A DNA stretch of 64,000 bases, from assembly GCF_000878195.1 (NCBI RefSeq), contig NZ_JXST01000025.1:1-64000 (forward strand), in the 5' to 3' direction. Made by a program: the position numbers and the translations under genes. The stretch comes from Mycolicibacterium llatzerense (GTDB lineage: Bacteria; Actinomycetota; Actinomycetes; Mycobacteriales; Mycobacteriaceae). Positions 25,088 to 33,316 of this stretch are shown piece after piece; within the stretch, counting starts at the first letter, position 1, and every line of letters starts with the position of its first letter. The notes below the pieces were generated by a model. It was given only the letters and a program-made list of their open reading frames with translations. It ran no database searches and was not told the DNA's origin.

Positions 25088-25245
25088 TTGTTCTCCTTGT
25101 CGGGCTCACGATCCATTAGTAGTCGCTGGCACACTCGCTGTACCGGTTCCGCTTCATCGCGCGGGCCTGAGTGGGCCGGACACACCTCGTTGATGGCCAG
25201 CCCCGGAGAAACCCGGATGACAGCAGTGCGAAAATTGGAGCCATC

Positions 25246-26274
25246 ATGAGCAACAGCGGTGCAGGCGCGGACAAGCGCGTCGTCTTTTCCGGGGCACAGC
25301 CCACGTCCGACTCGCTTCACCTGGGCAATGCCCTGGGCGCGGTGCAGAACTGGGCCCACCTGCAGGACGGCTACGACGCGTTCTTTTGTGTCGTCGACCT
25401 GCATGCCATCACCGTCCCTCAGGACCCCGAGACGCTTCGTCGCCGGACGCTGGTGACCGCGGCGCAGTACCTGGCGCTCGGCATCGACCCCGCCCGCAGC
25501 ACGGTGTTCGTGCAGAGCCACGTCGCCGAACACACCCAGCTGGCCTGGTTGCTGGGCTGTTTCACCGGCTTCGGCCAGGCGTCGCGCATGACGCAGTTCA
25601 AGGACAAGTCGCAGAAGCAGGGCGCCGACGCCACCACGATCGGCCTGTTCACCTATCCGGTGCTCATGGCCGCCGACATCCTGCTCTACGACACCGACCT
25701 GGTGCCCGTCGGTGAGGACCAGCGTCAGCACCTGGAACTGGCCCGCGACCTCGCCCAGCGGTTCAACGCGCGGTTCCCCGACACCTTCGTGGTGCCCGAG
25801 GCCATGATCCCCAAGGCCACTGCCAAGATCTACGACCTGCAGGACCCGACCGCGAAGATGAGCAAATCGGCGGCCACCGACGCCGGGCTGATCAACTTGC
25901 TCGACGATCCGGCCAAGAGCGCCAAGAAGATTCGCTCGGCCGTGACCGACAGTGAGCGCGAGATCCGATTCGACACCGAGGCCAAGCCGGGTATCTCCAA
26001 CCTGCTGACCATCCAGTCGGCGGTGACCGGCACCGCCATCGACACGCTGGTGGCCGGGTACGAGGGGCGCGGCTACGGCGACCTGAAGAAGGAAACCGCC
26101 GAAGCCGTCGTCGAGTACGTCACCCCGATCAAGAACCGGGTCGACGAGCTGCTGGCCGACCCGGCCGAACTGGAGTCGGTGCTGGCCGCCGGCGCCGAGC
26201 GCGCCGAGCAGGTGGCGTTCAAGACGCTGCAGCGCGTCAACGACCGCCTGGGCTTCCTGCCGCGGCTGCGCTGA
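25246..26274 (+). CDS. trpS: Tryptophanyl-tRNA synthetase
   Basis: 342-residue class I synthetase that charges tRNA-Trp. It has the HIGH-equivalent HLGN after SGAQPTSDSL (about residues 16-29) and the KMSKS loop as AKMSKSA at about 203-209, with GFGQASRMTQFKDKS and VGEDQRQHLELARDL between. The ATG at 25246 has TTGGAG five bases upstream; the 25 in-frame residues before it show no similarity. It is followed by the YihY-type membrane protein gene, which has its own promoter. The M. tuberculosis order trpS then YihY-type gene (Rv3336c-Rv3335c) agrees. Confidence 0.96.
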   Translation: MSNSGAGADKRVVFSGAQPTSDSLHLGNALGAVQNWAHLQDGYDAFFCVVDLHAITVPQDPETLRRRTLVTAAQYLALGIDPARSTVFVQSHVAEHTQLAWLLGCFTGFGQASRMTQFKDKSQKQGADATTIGLFTYPVLMAADILLYDTDLVPVGEDQRQHLELARDLAQRFNARFPDTFVVPEAMIPKATAKIYDLQDPTAKMSKSAATDAGLINLLDDPAKSAKKIRSAVTDSEREIRFDTEAKPGISNLLTIQSAVTGTAIDTLVAGYEGRGYGDLKKETAEAVVEYVTPIKNRVDELLADPAELESVLAAGAERAEQVAFKTLQRVNDRLGFLPRLR

Positions 26275-26325
26275 CGTTGCGGACGCCGCGCCAGGACACT
26301 GGTGGCGTCGCGCACTAGGCTTTCC

Positions 26326-26345
26326 GGCAAACAAGGGGGTTTGCC
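26326..26345 (+). promoter_or_regulatory. 5'-UTR hairpin exposing a Shine-Dalgarno in its loop
   Basis: Arms GGCAAAC (26326-26332) and GTTTGCC (26339-26345) enclose AAGGGG, which is the start of the only purine-rich ribosome binding site before the ATG at 26350. A -10-like TAGGCT at 26316-26321 would start transcription almost at the hairpin, so the stem would be at the very 5' end of the mRNA. Confidence 0.4.
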
Positions 26346-26349
26346 AGAA

Positions 26350-27372
26350 ATGACCGACTCGGACCAGCCGGGCCTGCTCGACCGACTGCGCCAGCGGCAC
26401 CCGTGGCTGGATCGGATCATGCGGGCCCAGGACCGCTACCAGGACTGCAACGGCGACTTCTATGCCGCGGGCATCACCTACTTCACGGTGTTCGCGCTGT
26501 TCCCGCTGCTCATGGTCGGTTTTGCCGCCGGCGGCTTCGTGCTGGCCTCGCGCCCTGACCTGCTGGCCGAGCTCGAGGTGCACATCCGGTCGGCGGTCTC
26601 CGGTGACTTCGGCAATCAGCTGGTCGGGTTGATGGATTCCGCGGTGAAATCGCGCACCTCGGTCGGTGTCATCGGTCTCGCGACCGCGGCCTGGGCCGGT
26701 CTTGGCTGGATGGCCAACCTGCGCAAGGCCCTCACCGAGATGTGGGAGCAGCGGAGCGAACCCGACGGCTGGGTGGGTACCAAGCTGTCGGACCTGCTGG
26801 CGTTGGTCTCGGCGTTCGTGGCGATCGTCCTCACCATCGGTCTGACCGCTGTGGGCGATACCGGGTTGATGACGACGGTCCTGCACTGGTTCGGCGTCGG
26901 GCATGTGCCGGGCCTCGGCGTGCTGCTGCGGGTGGCGTCGTTGGCGGTGTCGTTCCTTGTGGCGTGGTTGATGTTCACCTGGATCATCGCCCGGCTGCCC
27001 CGCGAGAAGGTCAGCTTCCGCAGCTCGGCCCGCGCTGCCCTGATCGCCGCGGTCGGCTTCGAACTCTTCAAGCAGGTGGGGTCGATCTACCTGCGGACCG
27101 TCATGCACGGGCCGGCGGGCGCGACGTTCGGTCCGGTGCTGGGTCTGATGGTGTTCGCCTATGTCACCGCGCGGCTGATCCTGTTCTCGACGGCGTGGGC
27201 GGCGACGTCCGCGGACACGTTGGCACTGGTTCCGGTGGCCCCGCCAGGGCCGACCACGATCGTCACTCGATACCGCGAACGCGACGGTGTCGACGCTAGC
27301 AGCGTCGCGGTCGGTGCGGCCGTGGGTCTGCTTGGTGGGCTTGGTCTTTCGCGGTTGACCCGACGCCGGTAG
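26350..27372 (+). CDS. YihY/virulence-factor BrkB-family inner membrane protein (YhjD-like)
   Basis: 340-residue protein with six predicted membrane helices between about 45 and 270. The family signature NGDFYAAGITYFTVFALFPL appears at about 36-55, then TSVGVIGLATAAWAGLGWMA and SIYLRTVMHGPAGATFGPVLG written here in part (RTVMHGPAGATFGPVLG). The tail is charged (LSRLTRRR). Function is not settled; family members affect lipopolysaccharide export or cell envelope in other bacteria. Downstream of trpS, as in M. tuberculosis. Confidence 0.88.
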   Translation: MTDSDQPGLLDRLRQRHPWLDRIMRAQDRYQDCNGDFYAAGITYFTVFALFPLLMVGFAAGGFVLASRPDLLAELEVHIRSAVSGDFGNQLVGLMDSAVKSRTSVGVIGLATAAWAGLGWMANLRKALTEMWEQRSEPDGWVGTKLSDLLALVSAFVAIVLTIGLTAVGDTGLMTTVLHWFGVGHVPGLGVLLRVASLAVSFLVAWLMFTWIIARLPREKVSFRSSARAALIAAVGFELFKQVGSIYLRTVMHGPAGATFGPVLGLMVFAYVTARLILFSTAWAATSADTLALVPVAPPGPTTIVTRYRERDGVDASSVAVGAAVGLLGGLGLSRLTRRR

Positions 27373-27376
27373 GTGC

Positions 27377-28615
27377 TCAGCGCCGTAGCGGGTTTGTGGC
27401 GATGAACTGCTCGGGCTTGTGTTCTGAGGCCCAGCGTTGCCAGCGCTCCCAGGCGTCCACCGAGCGTCGTTGCCAGGCCGCATCGACTGCCGGGCTGACC
27501 CGACGGGCGATCTCCAACATGGTGATGAACGGCGCTCGGGCCAGTAGCAGCGTCAACCCCAGCCATGGCGACGGCAGTCGGTATTGCTTGCGGTTCCAGG
27601 GCAGCATGAACAGGCGGGTGTAGCCGGACTGGATGTGCAGATGCAGTTTGGCGCGCCACCGCTGCAGCCCGGTCTGGTCCTGGCGGGGCGCGAAGGACGG
27701 GACGAACGACTCCACCAGTTCAGTACCGGCCGCGCCGGAGTCATGCGACCGGGTGGCGTCGAACAGATACAGCATCCGCACACCGTCGGCGACGGTCTTG
27801 GGGAACACTTCGGACTGCACCCCGACCAGGTGGCCGAGGTAGCGGTTGAAATGCATGGCCGCGCGGATTTCCTGCGGCGACGTGAGGTAACCCAGCGAGT
27901 ACAGACCCAGCGCGGGGCCGACACTGCCGCCGAGCAGGGTCAGCATCATCTCGGCCTGGCTGATCGGCAGTCCCCAACGGGCGCTGTCCCATTCGGCGTT
28001 TTCCGCTACCCGAAGGCGGACGCTGACGTGCATCACCCGGACCTGCATCGAGATGCGTCGGCCCAGCGATCCCGGGGTGAGTGCCGCACCGGGCCGGCAC
28101 ACCTCGATCCACCACCGGGTGGTCTCCAGATAGCGGTTCAGTGCTGATGCGCCGGCGTAGCCACCCGAGAGCGACAGCGGTACGGCCAACGAGCCCTCGG
28201 TATAGGTGTCGAGGGTGCCCGCATTGCCGATGGCGCCCAACGTGTAGCCCCAGCGGCGCCAGACTGCGGCGCCCTGCTCGATCAGTTCCGGGTCCACCCA
28301 GTCGGGGATCACTTCGAATTCGGCGAAGAGTTGCCGCATGGAATCCGGCGCGTCCGGCACCTGATCGATGCCGAGATCGAGCGCCTTGTTCAACAGCGCC
28401 CGGGATTGTTCGGGCCCGAGATCGCCCAGGAAGGTCTCGTCGACGAACCGCTCGGCGACGGGGTCGCCGGTGGTGAGCAGACGGGTGTAACCGTCGACGA
28501 TCTCGTCGTCGGGGAACAGGTCGAAACGGGTGATTCGCTTGAGCGCGTTGCGAATCCGGGCGTGCGGGCCGGCCTCGCGTGCCTCCGGCCACCGGAATGC
28601 TGATGGTGCAGGCAC
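27377..28615 (-). CDS. DUF2236 / MpaB-type heme oxygenase-like protein (relative of rubber oxygenase Lcp)
   Basis: 412-residue member of the family that includes latex-clearing protein (Lcp), a b-type heme dioxygenase, and fungal MpaB. The diagnostic region is GRRISMQVRVMHVSVRLRV (about 186-204), where the MH and R residues match the heme-pocket segment, followed by the GLPISQAEMMLTLLGGSVG stretch. No signal peptide is seen, so it is probably cytoplasmic, unlike secreted Lcp. The GTG at 28615 follows AGGAGG. A 14-bp palindrome (28672-28685) lies in its promoter region. Substrate unknown; related mycobacterial genes are many. Confidence 0.82.
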   Translation of the reverse strand: MPAPSAFRWPEAREAGPHARIRNALKRITRFDLFPDDEIVDGYTRLLTTGDPVAERFVDETFLGDLGPEQSRALLNKALDLGIDQVPDAPDSMRQLFAEFEVIPDWVDPELIEQGAAVWRRWGYTLGAIGNAGTLDTYTEGSLAVPLSLSGGYAGASALNRYLETTRWWIEVCRPGAALTPGSLGRRISMQVRVMHVSVRLRVAENAEWDSARWGLPISQAEMMLTLLGGSVGPALGLYSLGYLTSPQEIRAAMHFNRYLGHLVGVQSEVFPKTVADGVRMLYLFDATRSHDSGAAGTELVESFVPSFAPRQDQTGLQRWRAKLHLHIQSGYTRLFMLPWNRKQYRLPSPWLGLTLLLARAPFITMLEIARRVSPAVDAAWQRRSVDAWERWQRWASEHKPEQFIATNPLRR

Positions 28616-28671
28616 GGTCCTCCTGTCGAGAGCTGCCGGGGTGGTGCGGTTCAGTGCAACGTAGCACCCGG

Positions 28672-28685
28672 TTGACGCCCGTCAA
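28672..28685. promoter_or_regulatory. TTGACG-CC-CGTCAA palindrome upstream of the DUF2236 gene
   Basis: Perfect 14-bp inverted repeat 56 bases before the GTG of the DUF2236 gene. The first half is also a good -35 hexamer (TTGACG) for the plus strand, and the second half for the minus strand. It could be an operator, or simply two back-to-back promoter elements. Confidence 0.4.
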
Positions 28686-28739
28686 GTTTGTGATGGCCGT
28701 TTCGGCACTCGATTCGGCGGCCGCCCGTTGCTCATCAAT

Positions 28740-28754
28740 GGTGTATATGCAACA
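28740..28754. promoter_or_regulatory. MarR operator copy 1, before the marR gene
   Basis: GGTGTATATGCAACA, nine bases before the ATG at 28763, overlapping the probable -10 (TATATG). The same site in reverse orientation, with one base changed, stands before the neighbouring NmrA gene (29238-29252). Two copies at exactly the two promoters of a regulator and its neighbour point to a shared operator. Confidence 0.68.
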
Positions 28755-28762
28755 ATGACGGC

Positions 28763-29203
28763 ATGGTCCAATCTGCCGTCGATGAGGTCGCCAGTAATTG
28801 CCTGGCGGTTCGCGTCCGGCTACTCGGCCGGGCGGTGACGAGCCTGTACGACCATGCCCTTGAAGGGCATGGCGTCAGCATCGCTCAAGTCAATCTCATG
28901 GCGGCACTGGGGAAGGCGGGTCCCTGCTCGCCGGCGCGTATCGGCGAGGTGCTGCAGCTGGAACGGTCGACCGTCAGTCGCAACCTGGGTCTGTTGATGA
29001 AGCACGGCTGGGTGGAGGCGGTATCCGCGAATGCCAAGGGGGTGCGTGAGGTTGCGCTGACGTTATCGGGCCGCAAGAAGATCGAGGCCGTGATGCCGGA
29101 ATGGCGACGGGCGCAGCAGGAGGCTGCCGAGCTCTTGGGATCCGGCGGCGTCAAGGCGGTCCGAACTCTCGCCGTCAACGTCGTTCGGTCGCTCGGCGAC
29201 TAG
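28763..29203 (+). CDS. MarR-family regulator
   Basis: 146-residue winged-helix protein, DNA-binding part SPARIGEVLQLERSTVSRNL then LGLLMKHGWVEAV and a wing rich in small residues (SANAKGVREVALT). It lies 65 bases upstream of the NmrA gene. Matching palindromic sites before both genes indicate that it represses itself and the NmrA enzyme. The ligand is unknown. Confidence 0.9.
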   Translation: MVQSAVDEVASNCLAVRVRLLGRAVTSLYDHALEGHGVSIAQVNLMAALGKAGPCSPARIGEVLQLERSTVSRNLGLLMKHGWVEAVSANAKGVREVALTLSGRKKIEAVMPEWRRAQQEAAELLGSGGVKAVRTLAVNVVRSLGD

Positions 29204-29237
29204 AAAATCACCGGGTCGGCTTCTACTGATCCCTAAA

Positions 29238-29252
29238 TGTTGTATATACACC
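29238..29252. promoter_or_regulatory. MarR operator copy 2, before the NmrA gene
   Basis: TGTTGTATATACACC, containing the perfect 10-bp palindrome TGTATATACA. It is the reverse complement of the site at 28740 except for one base. It lies 16 bases before the NmrA-like ATG, which has its own GGAGGAG ribosome binding site. Confidence 0.68.
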
Positions 29253-29268
29253 AAATGGAGGAGCTGTT

Positions 29269-30360
29269 ATGTCACATCCCACGTCGAGGATCTTCATGAT
29301 CGGCGCGACCGGCGCCCAGGGCATCCCCGTCGCCCGCGCTCTCGTGGCCGACGGGAAGTACTCTGTCCGATTTCTCACTCGCGATGCCACGAGTGCGCGA
29401 GCAGAAACGTTGCTCGAACTGCCAAACGTCTCGGCGCTCGTAGGCACATTCACCGACGAGGCGGCGCTGCGAGAGGGCTTTCGCGGATGCGACGGCGCGT
29501 TCGTCAACATCGACGGATTCAACACCGGTGAGAAGACCGAGATGTATTGGGCCATGCGCGCCTACGAGATCGCTGTCGAGGAGGGTGTCAGGTTCTTCGT
29601 ATACGGAAACCTTGACTACGGGCTCAAGAAGGCCGGTTACAACTCCAAGTACCGCGTCGGGCACTACGACGGCAAGGGGCGCATAGCTGAATGGATCCTG
29701 CTGCAAAATCAGGAGAATTCGGCTCGGATGGGCGCCGCCATCTTCACGACGGGGCCGTACATCGAGATGACGATCTCGCCCCTGACCCCCATGGCGCCCA
29801 GCGTGGAGGGCGGCGTCGTCACCTGGCGGGTGCCTCTCGGCGATGGCGCGGTGCCCCATGTCTCGCTCGAGGATTGCGGTTACTACGTCCGCTGGCTCTT
29901 CGACAACACCGACCGTTCCAATGGCATGGACCTCGAGGTGGCCGTGGACCACATCGCGTATCACGAGCTTGCCCGGGCGTTCGAAACAGTTACCGGGCAT
30001 CCCGCGCAATATGTCGACACGGACATGGACGCCTACTGGCGGGGGCCGCTCGGCCACGTCGCTGGTAGTCCTACCGGATACAACGCAGACCCGAATGACC
30101 CGAGCACCATGACAATTCGCGATAACTTCACCGGGTTCTGGCACCTGTGGAAAGACGGCATCATCAAGCGCGACTACGCACTGCTGGACGAAATCCACCC
30201 GAACCGGATCCGCACCGCCGTGCAGTGGTTCAGACGCGAGGACGAACTCGGTAGAGCGGCCGGGAAGGGCGGCCTCTGGGAGCGTGTCCAGCCGGAAAGC
30301 TGGACACGGGACTCGGCTGTTTTGAAGAGCCTCCAAGACTTGCGTAGCGGAAAGCCCTGA
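29269..30360 (+). CDS. NmrA-like NAD(P)-binding protein
   Basis: 363-residue atypical short-chain dehydrogenase of the NmrA/HSCARG group. The nucleotide-binding loop is MIGATGAQGIPVARALVADG (about 10-29), and FFVYGNLDYGLKKAGYNSKY holds the partial active-site YxxxK-like region. The group includes both redox sensors that bind NADP without catalysis and true reductases such as isoflavone reductase-like enzymes. It is followed by the convergent DoxX gene with no gap. Control by the upstream MarR suggests a role in handling a xenobiotic or reactive compound. Confidence 0.83.
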   Translation: MSHPTSRIFMIGATGAQGIPVARALVADGKYSVRFLTRDATSARAETLLELPNVSALVGTFTDEAALREGFRGCDGAFVNIDGFNTGEKTEMYWAMRAYEIAVEEGVRFFVYGNLDYGLKKAGYNSKYRVGHYDGKGRIAEWILLQNQENSARMGAAIFTTGPYIEMTISPLTPMAPSVEGGVVTWRVPLGDGAVPHVSLEDCGYYVRWLFDNTDRSNGMDLEVAVDHIAYHELARAFETVTGHPAQYVDTDMDAYWRGPLGHVAGSPTGYNADPNDPSTMTIRDNFTGFWHLWKDGIIKRDYALLDEIHPNRIRTAVQWFRREDELGRAAGKGGLWERVQPESWTRDSAVLKSLQDLRSGKP

Positions 30361-30858
30361 TCAGCTCTGGTCGTGAGCCGATCGCCGGCGCGTCAGCGCC
30401 ATGATCGACCAGTAGCTCGAATGTCCTTGTCCGGCAAGCACGCCCACGCTCAACAGCGCCATGATCGGATATTGGGCGATGAGCTGATCCGAACTCCAGT
30501 AGACCGCGAGCAATCCCGCCGATGCGACGGCGGACAGCGTCGAGAACACGCCCAGTACCAGGACCAGTCCCAGCGCGACCTCGGTGAGCGGAGTCATGAT
30601 GCCGGCGAGGTCGGCCGTCGGCCGCAGGAGGTGTTCGGCCACGAAGCGAAAGTATTCCGGCACACGAGAATTCGCCGACGCGCCGTCGACGACTAGCAGG
30701 ATGTCCGCGCGCCCGAAGTGGGCCCGGAACTTGACGTAGCCCTCGTGGAGCCACAGCAGGCCCAGCCCGACCCGGACCGCGCCGAAGAGAATCGACGCGG
30801 CCAGGTCGGCGCGGTCGCGCGTGGTGAGTGCGCGGGTGGTCATCAGATCGGACATCAC
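30361..30858 (-). CDS. DoxX-family membrane protein paired with a DM13 lipoprotein
   Basis: 165-residue protein with four predicted helices (about 19-38, 83-103, 107-124, 128-146). The N-terminal region GLGLLWLHEGYVKFRAHFG has the DoxX/thiosulfate:quinone oxidoreductase small-subunit character. Its GTG (30858) overlaps the TGA of the DM13 gene, so the two are translated together; an ATG at 30855 is an alternative start. A periplasmic redox pair with the DM13 lipoprotein is likely. The C terminus is basic. Confidence 0.8.
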   Translation of the reverse strand: MMSDLMTTRALTTRDRADLAASILFGAVRVGLGLLWLHEGYVKFRAHFGRADILLVVDGASANSRVPEYFRFVAEHLLRPTADLAGIMTPLTEVALGLVLVLGVFSTLSAVASAGLLAVYWSSDQLIAQYPIMALLSVGVLAGQGHSSYWSIMALTRRRSAHDQS

Positions 30859-31313
30859 ATGAGTGAGGCAGCGCCGAAGACTGCCTTCGCCTTGTCGCAG
30901 TGGATGACGACGGTGGTGTAGCCCATCGTGTCGATGCCGGTCAGCGAGAACGACTGCGTCGCCTGGTCGAACTTGATGGCGGAGATCTGCTTACCTGCCG
31001 CGACGTCGGACTCGGCGGACCCCTTCGTGAGGTACACGTGCAGGTCTGGGCCCTCATCCGAGGAGAAGTCGGTGAACTCGAGATTCGAGCCGGTGATCGT
31101 CGCCGTGCCGCCGACGTGCTTGCCGTTCAGTCCGGTGAAGTGGCCCATGCGCGCGGCGGCGCTCGCGGTGCTCATCGCGGAGGTCATGGCAGAGGTCATC
31201 GCGGAACTGGCGGGGCTGGCAGAACCAGCCGACTTCATCTCATTCGCGCCGCACGCGGTGAGCGTCAGAGCGAACACCGCAGCTGCTGTCGCTGCGATCG
31301 GCTTGATGACCAT
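30855..31313 (-). CDS. DM13-domain lipoprotein
   Basis: 152-residue secreted lipoprotein. The signal peptide ends in a lipobox (LTLTACGA, cysteine at about 21), followed by a low-complexity SAMTSAMTSAMSTASAAAR linker. The rest is a DM13 domain: GKHVGGTATITGSNLEFTDF, then GPDLHVYLTKG and the terminal YTTVVIHCDKAKAVFG with its conserved cysteine. DM13 domains are thought to act in extracytoplasmic electron transfer or ligand binding. The ATG at 31313 has AAGGAG upstream. It is co-translated with the DoxX gene and divergent from a two-component system that may control it. Confidence 0.88.
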   Translation of the reverse strand: MVIKPIAATAAAVFALTLTACGANEMKSAGSASPASSAMTSAMTSAMSTASAAARMGHFTGLNGKHVGGTATITGSNLEFTDFSSDEGPDLHVYLTKGSAESDVAAGKQISAIKFDQATQSFSLTGIDTMGYTTVVIHCDKAKAVFGAASLM

Positions 31314-31466
31314 GTGGAACTCCTTCGAGCGTCGTGGGGTGTCGATCACCCCATCTCCGATGAAGTTAGGGACTGGCCGCCGCGCGTTCGACAAAGATTT
31401 CAGAACCGTAAGAAACGGCCCGATGCCCGGCCGGCTGTCTAGGCTCAGCACCATGAGAGGTGCGAT

Positions 31467-32189
31467 ATGGATGCGCCCGTGAACTCCGACGACGGCGGCG
31501 GAGCGCACGTCGTGCTGGTCGAAGACGACCAGCGGGTGCGGACCGCGGTGGCGGCGTACCTGCGCGCCAAAGGTTTTCGGATCGACGAGTACTCCGACGG
31601 GGAAACCGCGCGGGACGCGGTGCAGCGCTCGACGCCCGACGTGCTCGTGCTCGACCGCATGCTGCCCGGGCTGTCCGGCGACGACCTGCTGCGCGAGATT
31701 CGCACCCGCTCCGACGTCCCGGTGATCATGCTGACCGCACTCGGTGCGAGCGGGCACCGGATCGACGGTCTCGAACTCGGCGCCGACGACTACCTGGCCA
31801 AGCCGTTCGCGCTGCGCGAGCTACAACTGCGTATCTCGAAACTGTTGCGGCACAGGGTCTCCCACCAATCGCCGCTCGCCCCGTTCGTGGTCGGCCGGTT
31901 CCGGATCGACCCGACGATGCGCCGGATCACCTGCGGCAGTACCGATGTCGACCTGACCGGACGTGAATACGAACTCCTGCTGTTCCTCCTCAAGAACCCT
32001 GATCGCGTGATTGCGCGCGACGAGATGCTGCGCGAAGTGTGGGGCTGGAGTGCAGGCGACGCGTCGACGGTGACCGTGCACATCCGGCGGTTGCGCGAGA
32101 AGATCGAAGCGGACCCGCGGGCTCCCGTCTACCTGCGCACAGAGTGGGGCACGGGGTACCGATTCACGCCGTCGGGGAAGTCGTCATGA
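31467..32189 (+). CDS. OmpR/PhoB-type response regulator
   Basis: 240 residues. The receiver domain has the acidic pocket E19-D20-D21, phosphoacceptor D63 (VLVLDRMLPG), T90 and K112. The effector domain is a winged helix with LTGREYELLLFLLKNPDRVI, VWGWSAGDASTVTVHIRRLR and the terminal RTEWGTGYRFTP. AGAGG precedes the ATG, and TAGGCT, about 20 bases further up, is a likely -10. The stop overlaps the kinase start by four bases. Targets may include the divergent DM13-DoxX pair. Confidence 0.93.
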   Translation: MDAPVNSDDGGGAHVVLVEDDQRVRTAVAAYLRAKGFRIDEYSDGETARDAVQRSTPDVLVLDRMLPGLSGDDLLREIRTRSDVPVIMLTALGASGHRIDGLELGADDYLAKPFALRELQLRISKLLRHRVSHQSPLAPFVVGRFRIDPTMRRITCGSTDVDLTGREYELLLFLLKNPDRVIARDEMLREVWGWSAGDASTVTVHIRRLREKIEADPRAPVYLRTEWGTGYRFTPSGKSS

Positions 32190-33313
32190 TCCTCGGCGCG
32201 GTGGACCTCGTCGTCATCGCGGTCACGGCCCTCATCTGTACCTCGGTGGCCACCGGGGCGGCCGTCCTCGTCATGCAGCTCAATCGGCGCGGATCCATCG
32301 GCACGCACGTGACGGCGCTGATCTGCGCGACGATCGTCGCCATCGTCGCCTCCACCGTGGCGATTTCGATCGAGATGTACCTGTCATCGCACGATCTCCA
32401 GGTGCTGCTGTCGGTGATCGCCATCTCCGCGCTGATGGCCGGCCTCGCCGCCTGGTTCATGCTGAGCCGGCTACGACGGTCACTGGCTGGGCTGCAACGC
32501 GCGGCCCAGCAGATCGGCAGCGGCGAAGTCGTCACGGCGGACGTCGACGGCTCCCGGGAATTCGCCGAACTGTCCAGCCAACTCGCGCAGTCATCCGCGC
32601 AGCTGGCCGCCGCCCGCGCCGAAGTCGAGCAGCTCGATGCGTCACGTCGTCAGCTGGTGGCCTGGGTGTCACACGATCTGCGGACACCGCTGGCCGGGAT
32701 GCGGGCGATGGCCGAAGCACTCGAGGAAGGTGTGGTCGACGAGCCGGCGGACTACATCCGGCAGATCCGCGATCAGGTGGACGCGGTCAACGGCATGGTC
32801 GACGGGCTGTTCGAGTTGTCCAAGATTCAGAGCGGCATGCTCAAGCTCAGCAAGGAGCCGGTGGTGCTGCTGGACCTGGTGTCCGACGTGGTGTCGGACA
32901 TGCGCGCCCTCGCGGCCACCCGCGGTATCGCCATCATTCACGCGGAAATGACCGACCAGGTGCTGTACGCCGATCCCGGCGAACTGTCCCGGGTGGTGGC
33001 GAACCTGCTGGTCAACAGCATTCGACACGCGCCGGAGAACTCCGAGATTCAGGTCTCCGCCCACCACCTCGAAGGAGACCGGATCGTCCTCACGGTGCTG
33101 GACCAGGGCCCCGGCGTGCAGTCGCACGACCTCGGTCGCATGTTCGACATGGGCTGGCGCGGCTCTGTGGCCCGGACCCCAGAGGCCGACGGCTCGGGCG
33201 GCGGAATCGGTTTGGCCATCGTGCGGGGCATCGTCGAGGCACACGGCGGGCAGGTTTCCGCCGCCCACGTGCCCGGCGGATTCCGGCTCGATGTGACGCT
33301 GCCGACGACCTGA
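32186..33313 (+). CDS. Sensor histidine kinase, partner of the response regulator
   Basis: 375-residue membrane kinase. Three hydrophobic segments (about 4-30, 43-62, 73-93) are followed by a HAMP-like linker, the dimerisation domain with phosphoacceptor H163 in VSHDLRTPLAGM, and the ATPase domain with NLLVNSIRHAP (N box), DQGPGV (G1) and GGGIGLAIV (G2). There is almost no extracellular domain, so the signal is probably sensed in the membrane. The ATG overlaps the regulator stop by four bases. Confidence 0.93.
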   Translation: MILGAVDLVVIAVTALICTSVATGAAVLVMQLNRRGSIGTHVTALICATIVAIVASTVAISIEMYLSSHDLQVLLSVIAISALMAGLAAWFMLSRLRRSLAGLQRAAQQIGSGEVVTADVDGSREFAELSSQLAQSSAQLAAARAEVEQLDASRRQLVAWVSHDLRTPLAGMRAMAEALEEGVVDEPADYIRQIRDQVDAVNGMVDGLFELSKIQSGMLKLSKEPVVLLDLVSDVVSDMRALAATRGIAIIHAEMTDQVLYADPGELSRVVANLLVNSIRHAPENSEIQVSAHHLEGDRIVLTVLDQGPGVQSHDLGRMFDMGWRGSVARTPEADGSGGGIGLAIVRGIVEAHGGQVSAAHVPGGFRLDVTLPTT

Positions 33314-33316
33314 TTG

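Noticed and set aside
25088..25245. A tRNA gene or T-box in front of trpS
   Set aside because: No cloverleaf, T-box core or T-loop sequence could be found by eye in this gap.
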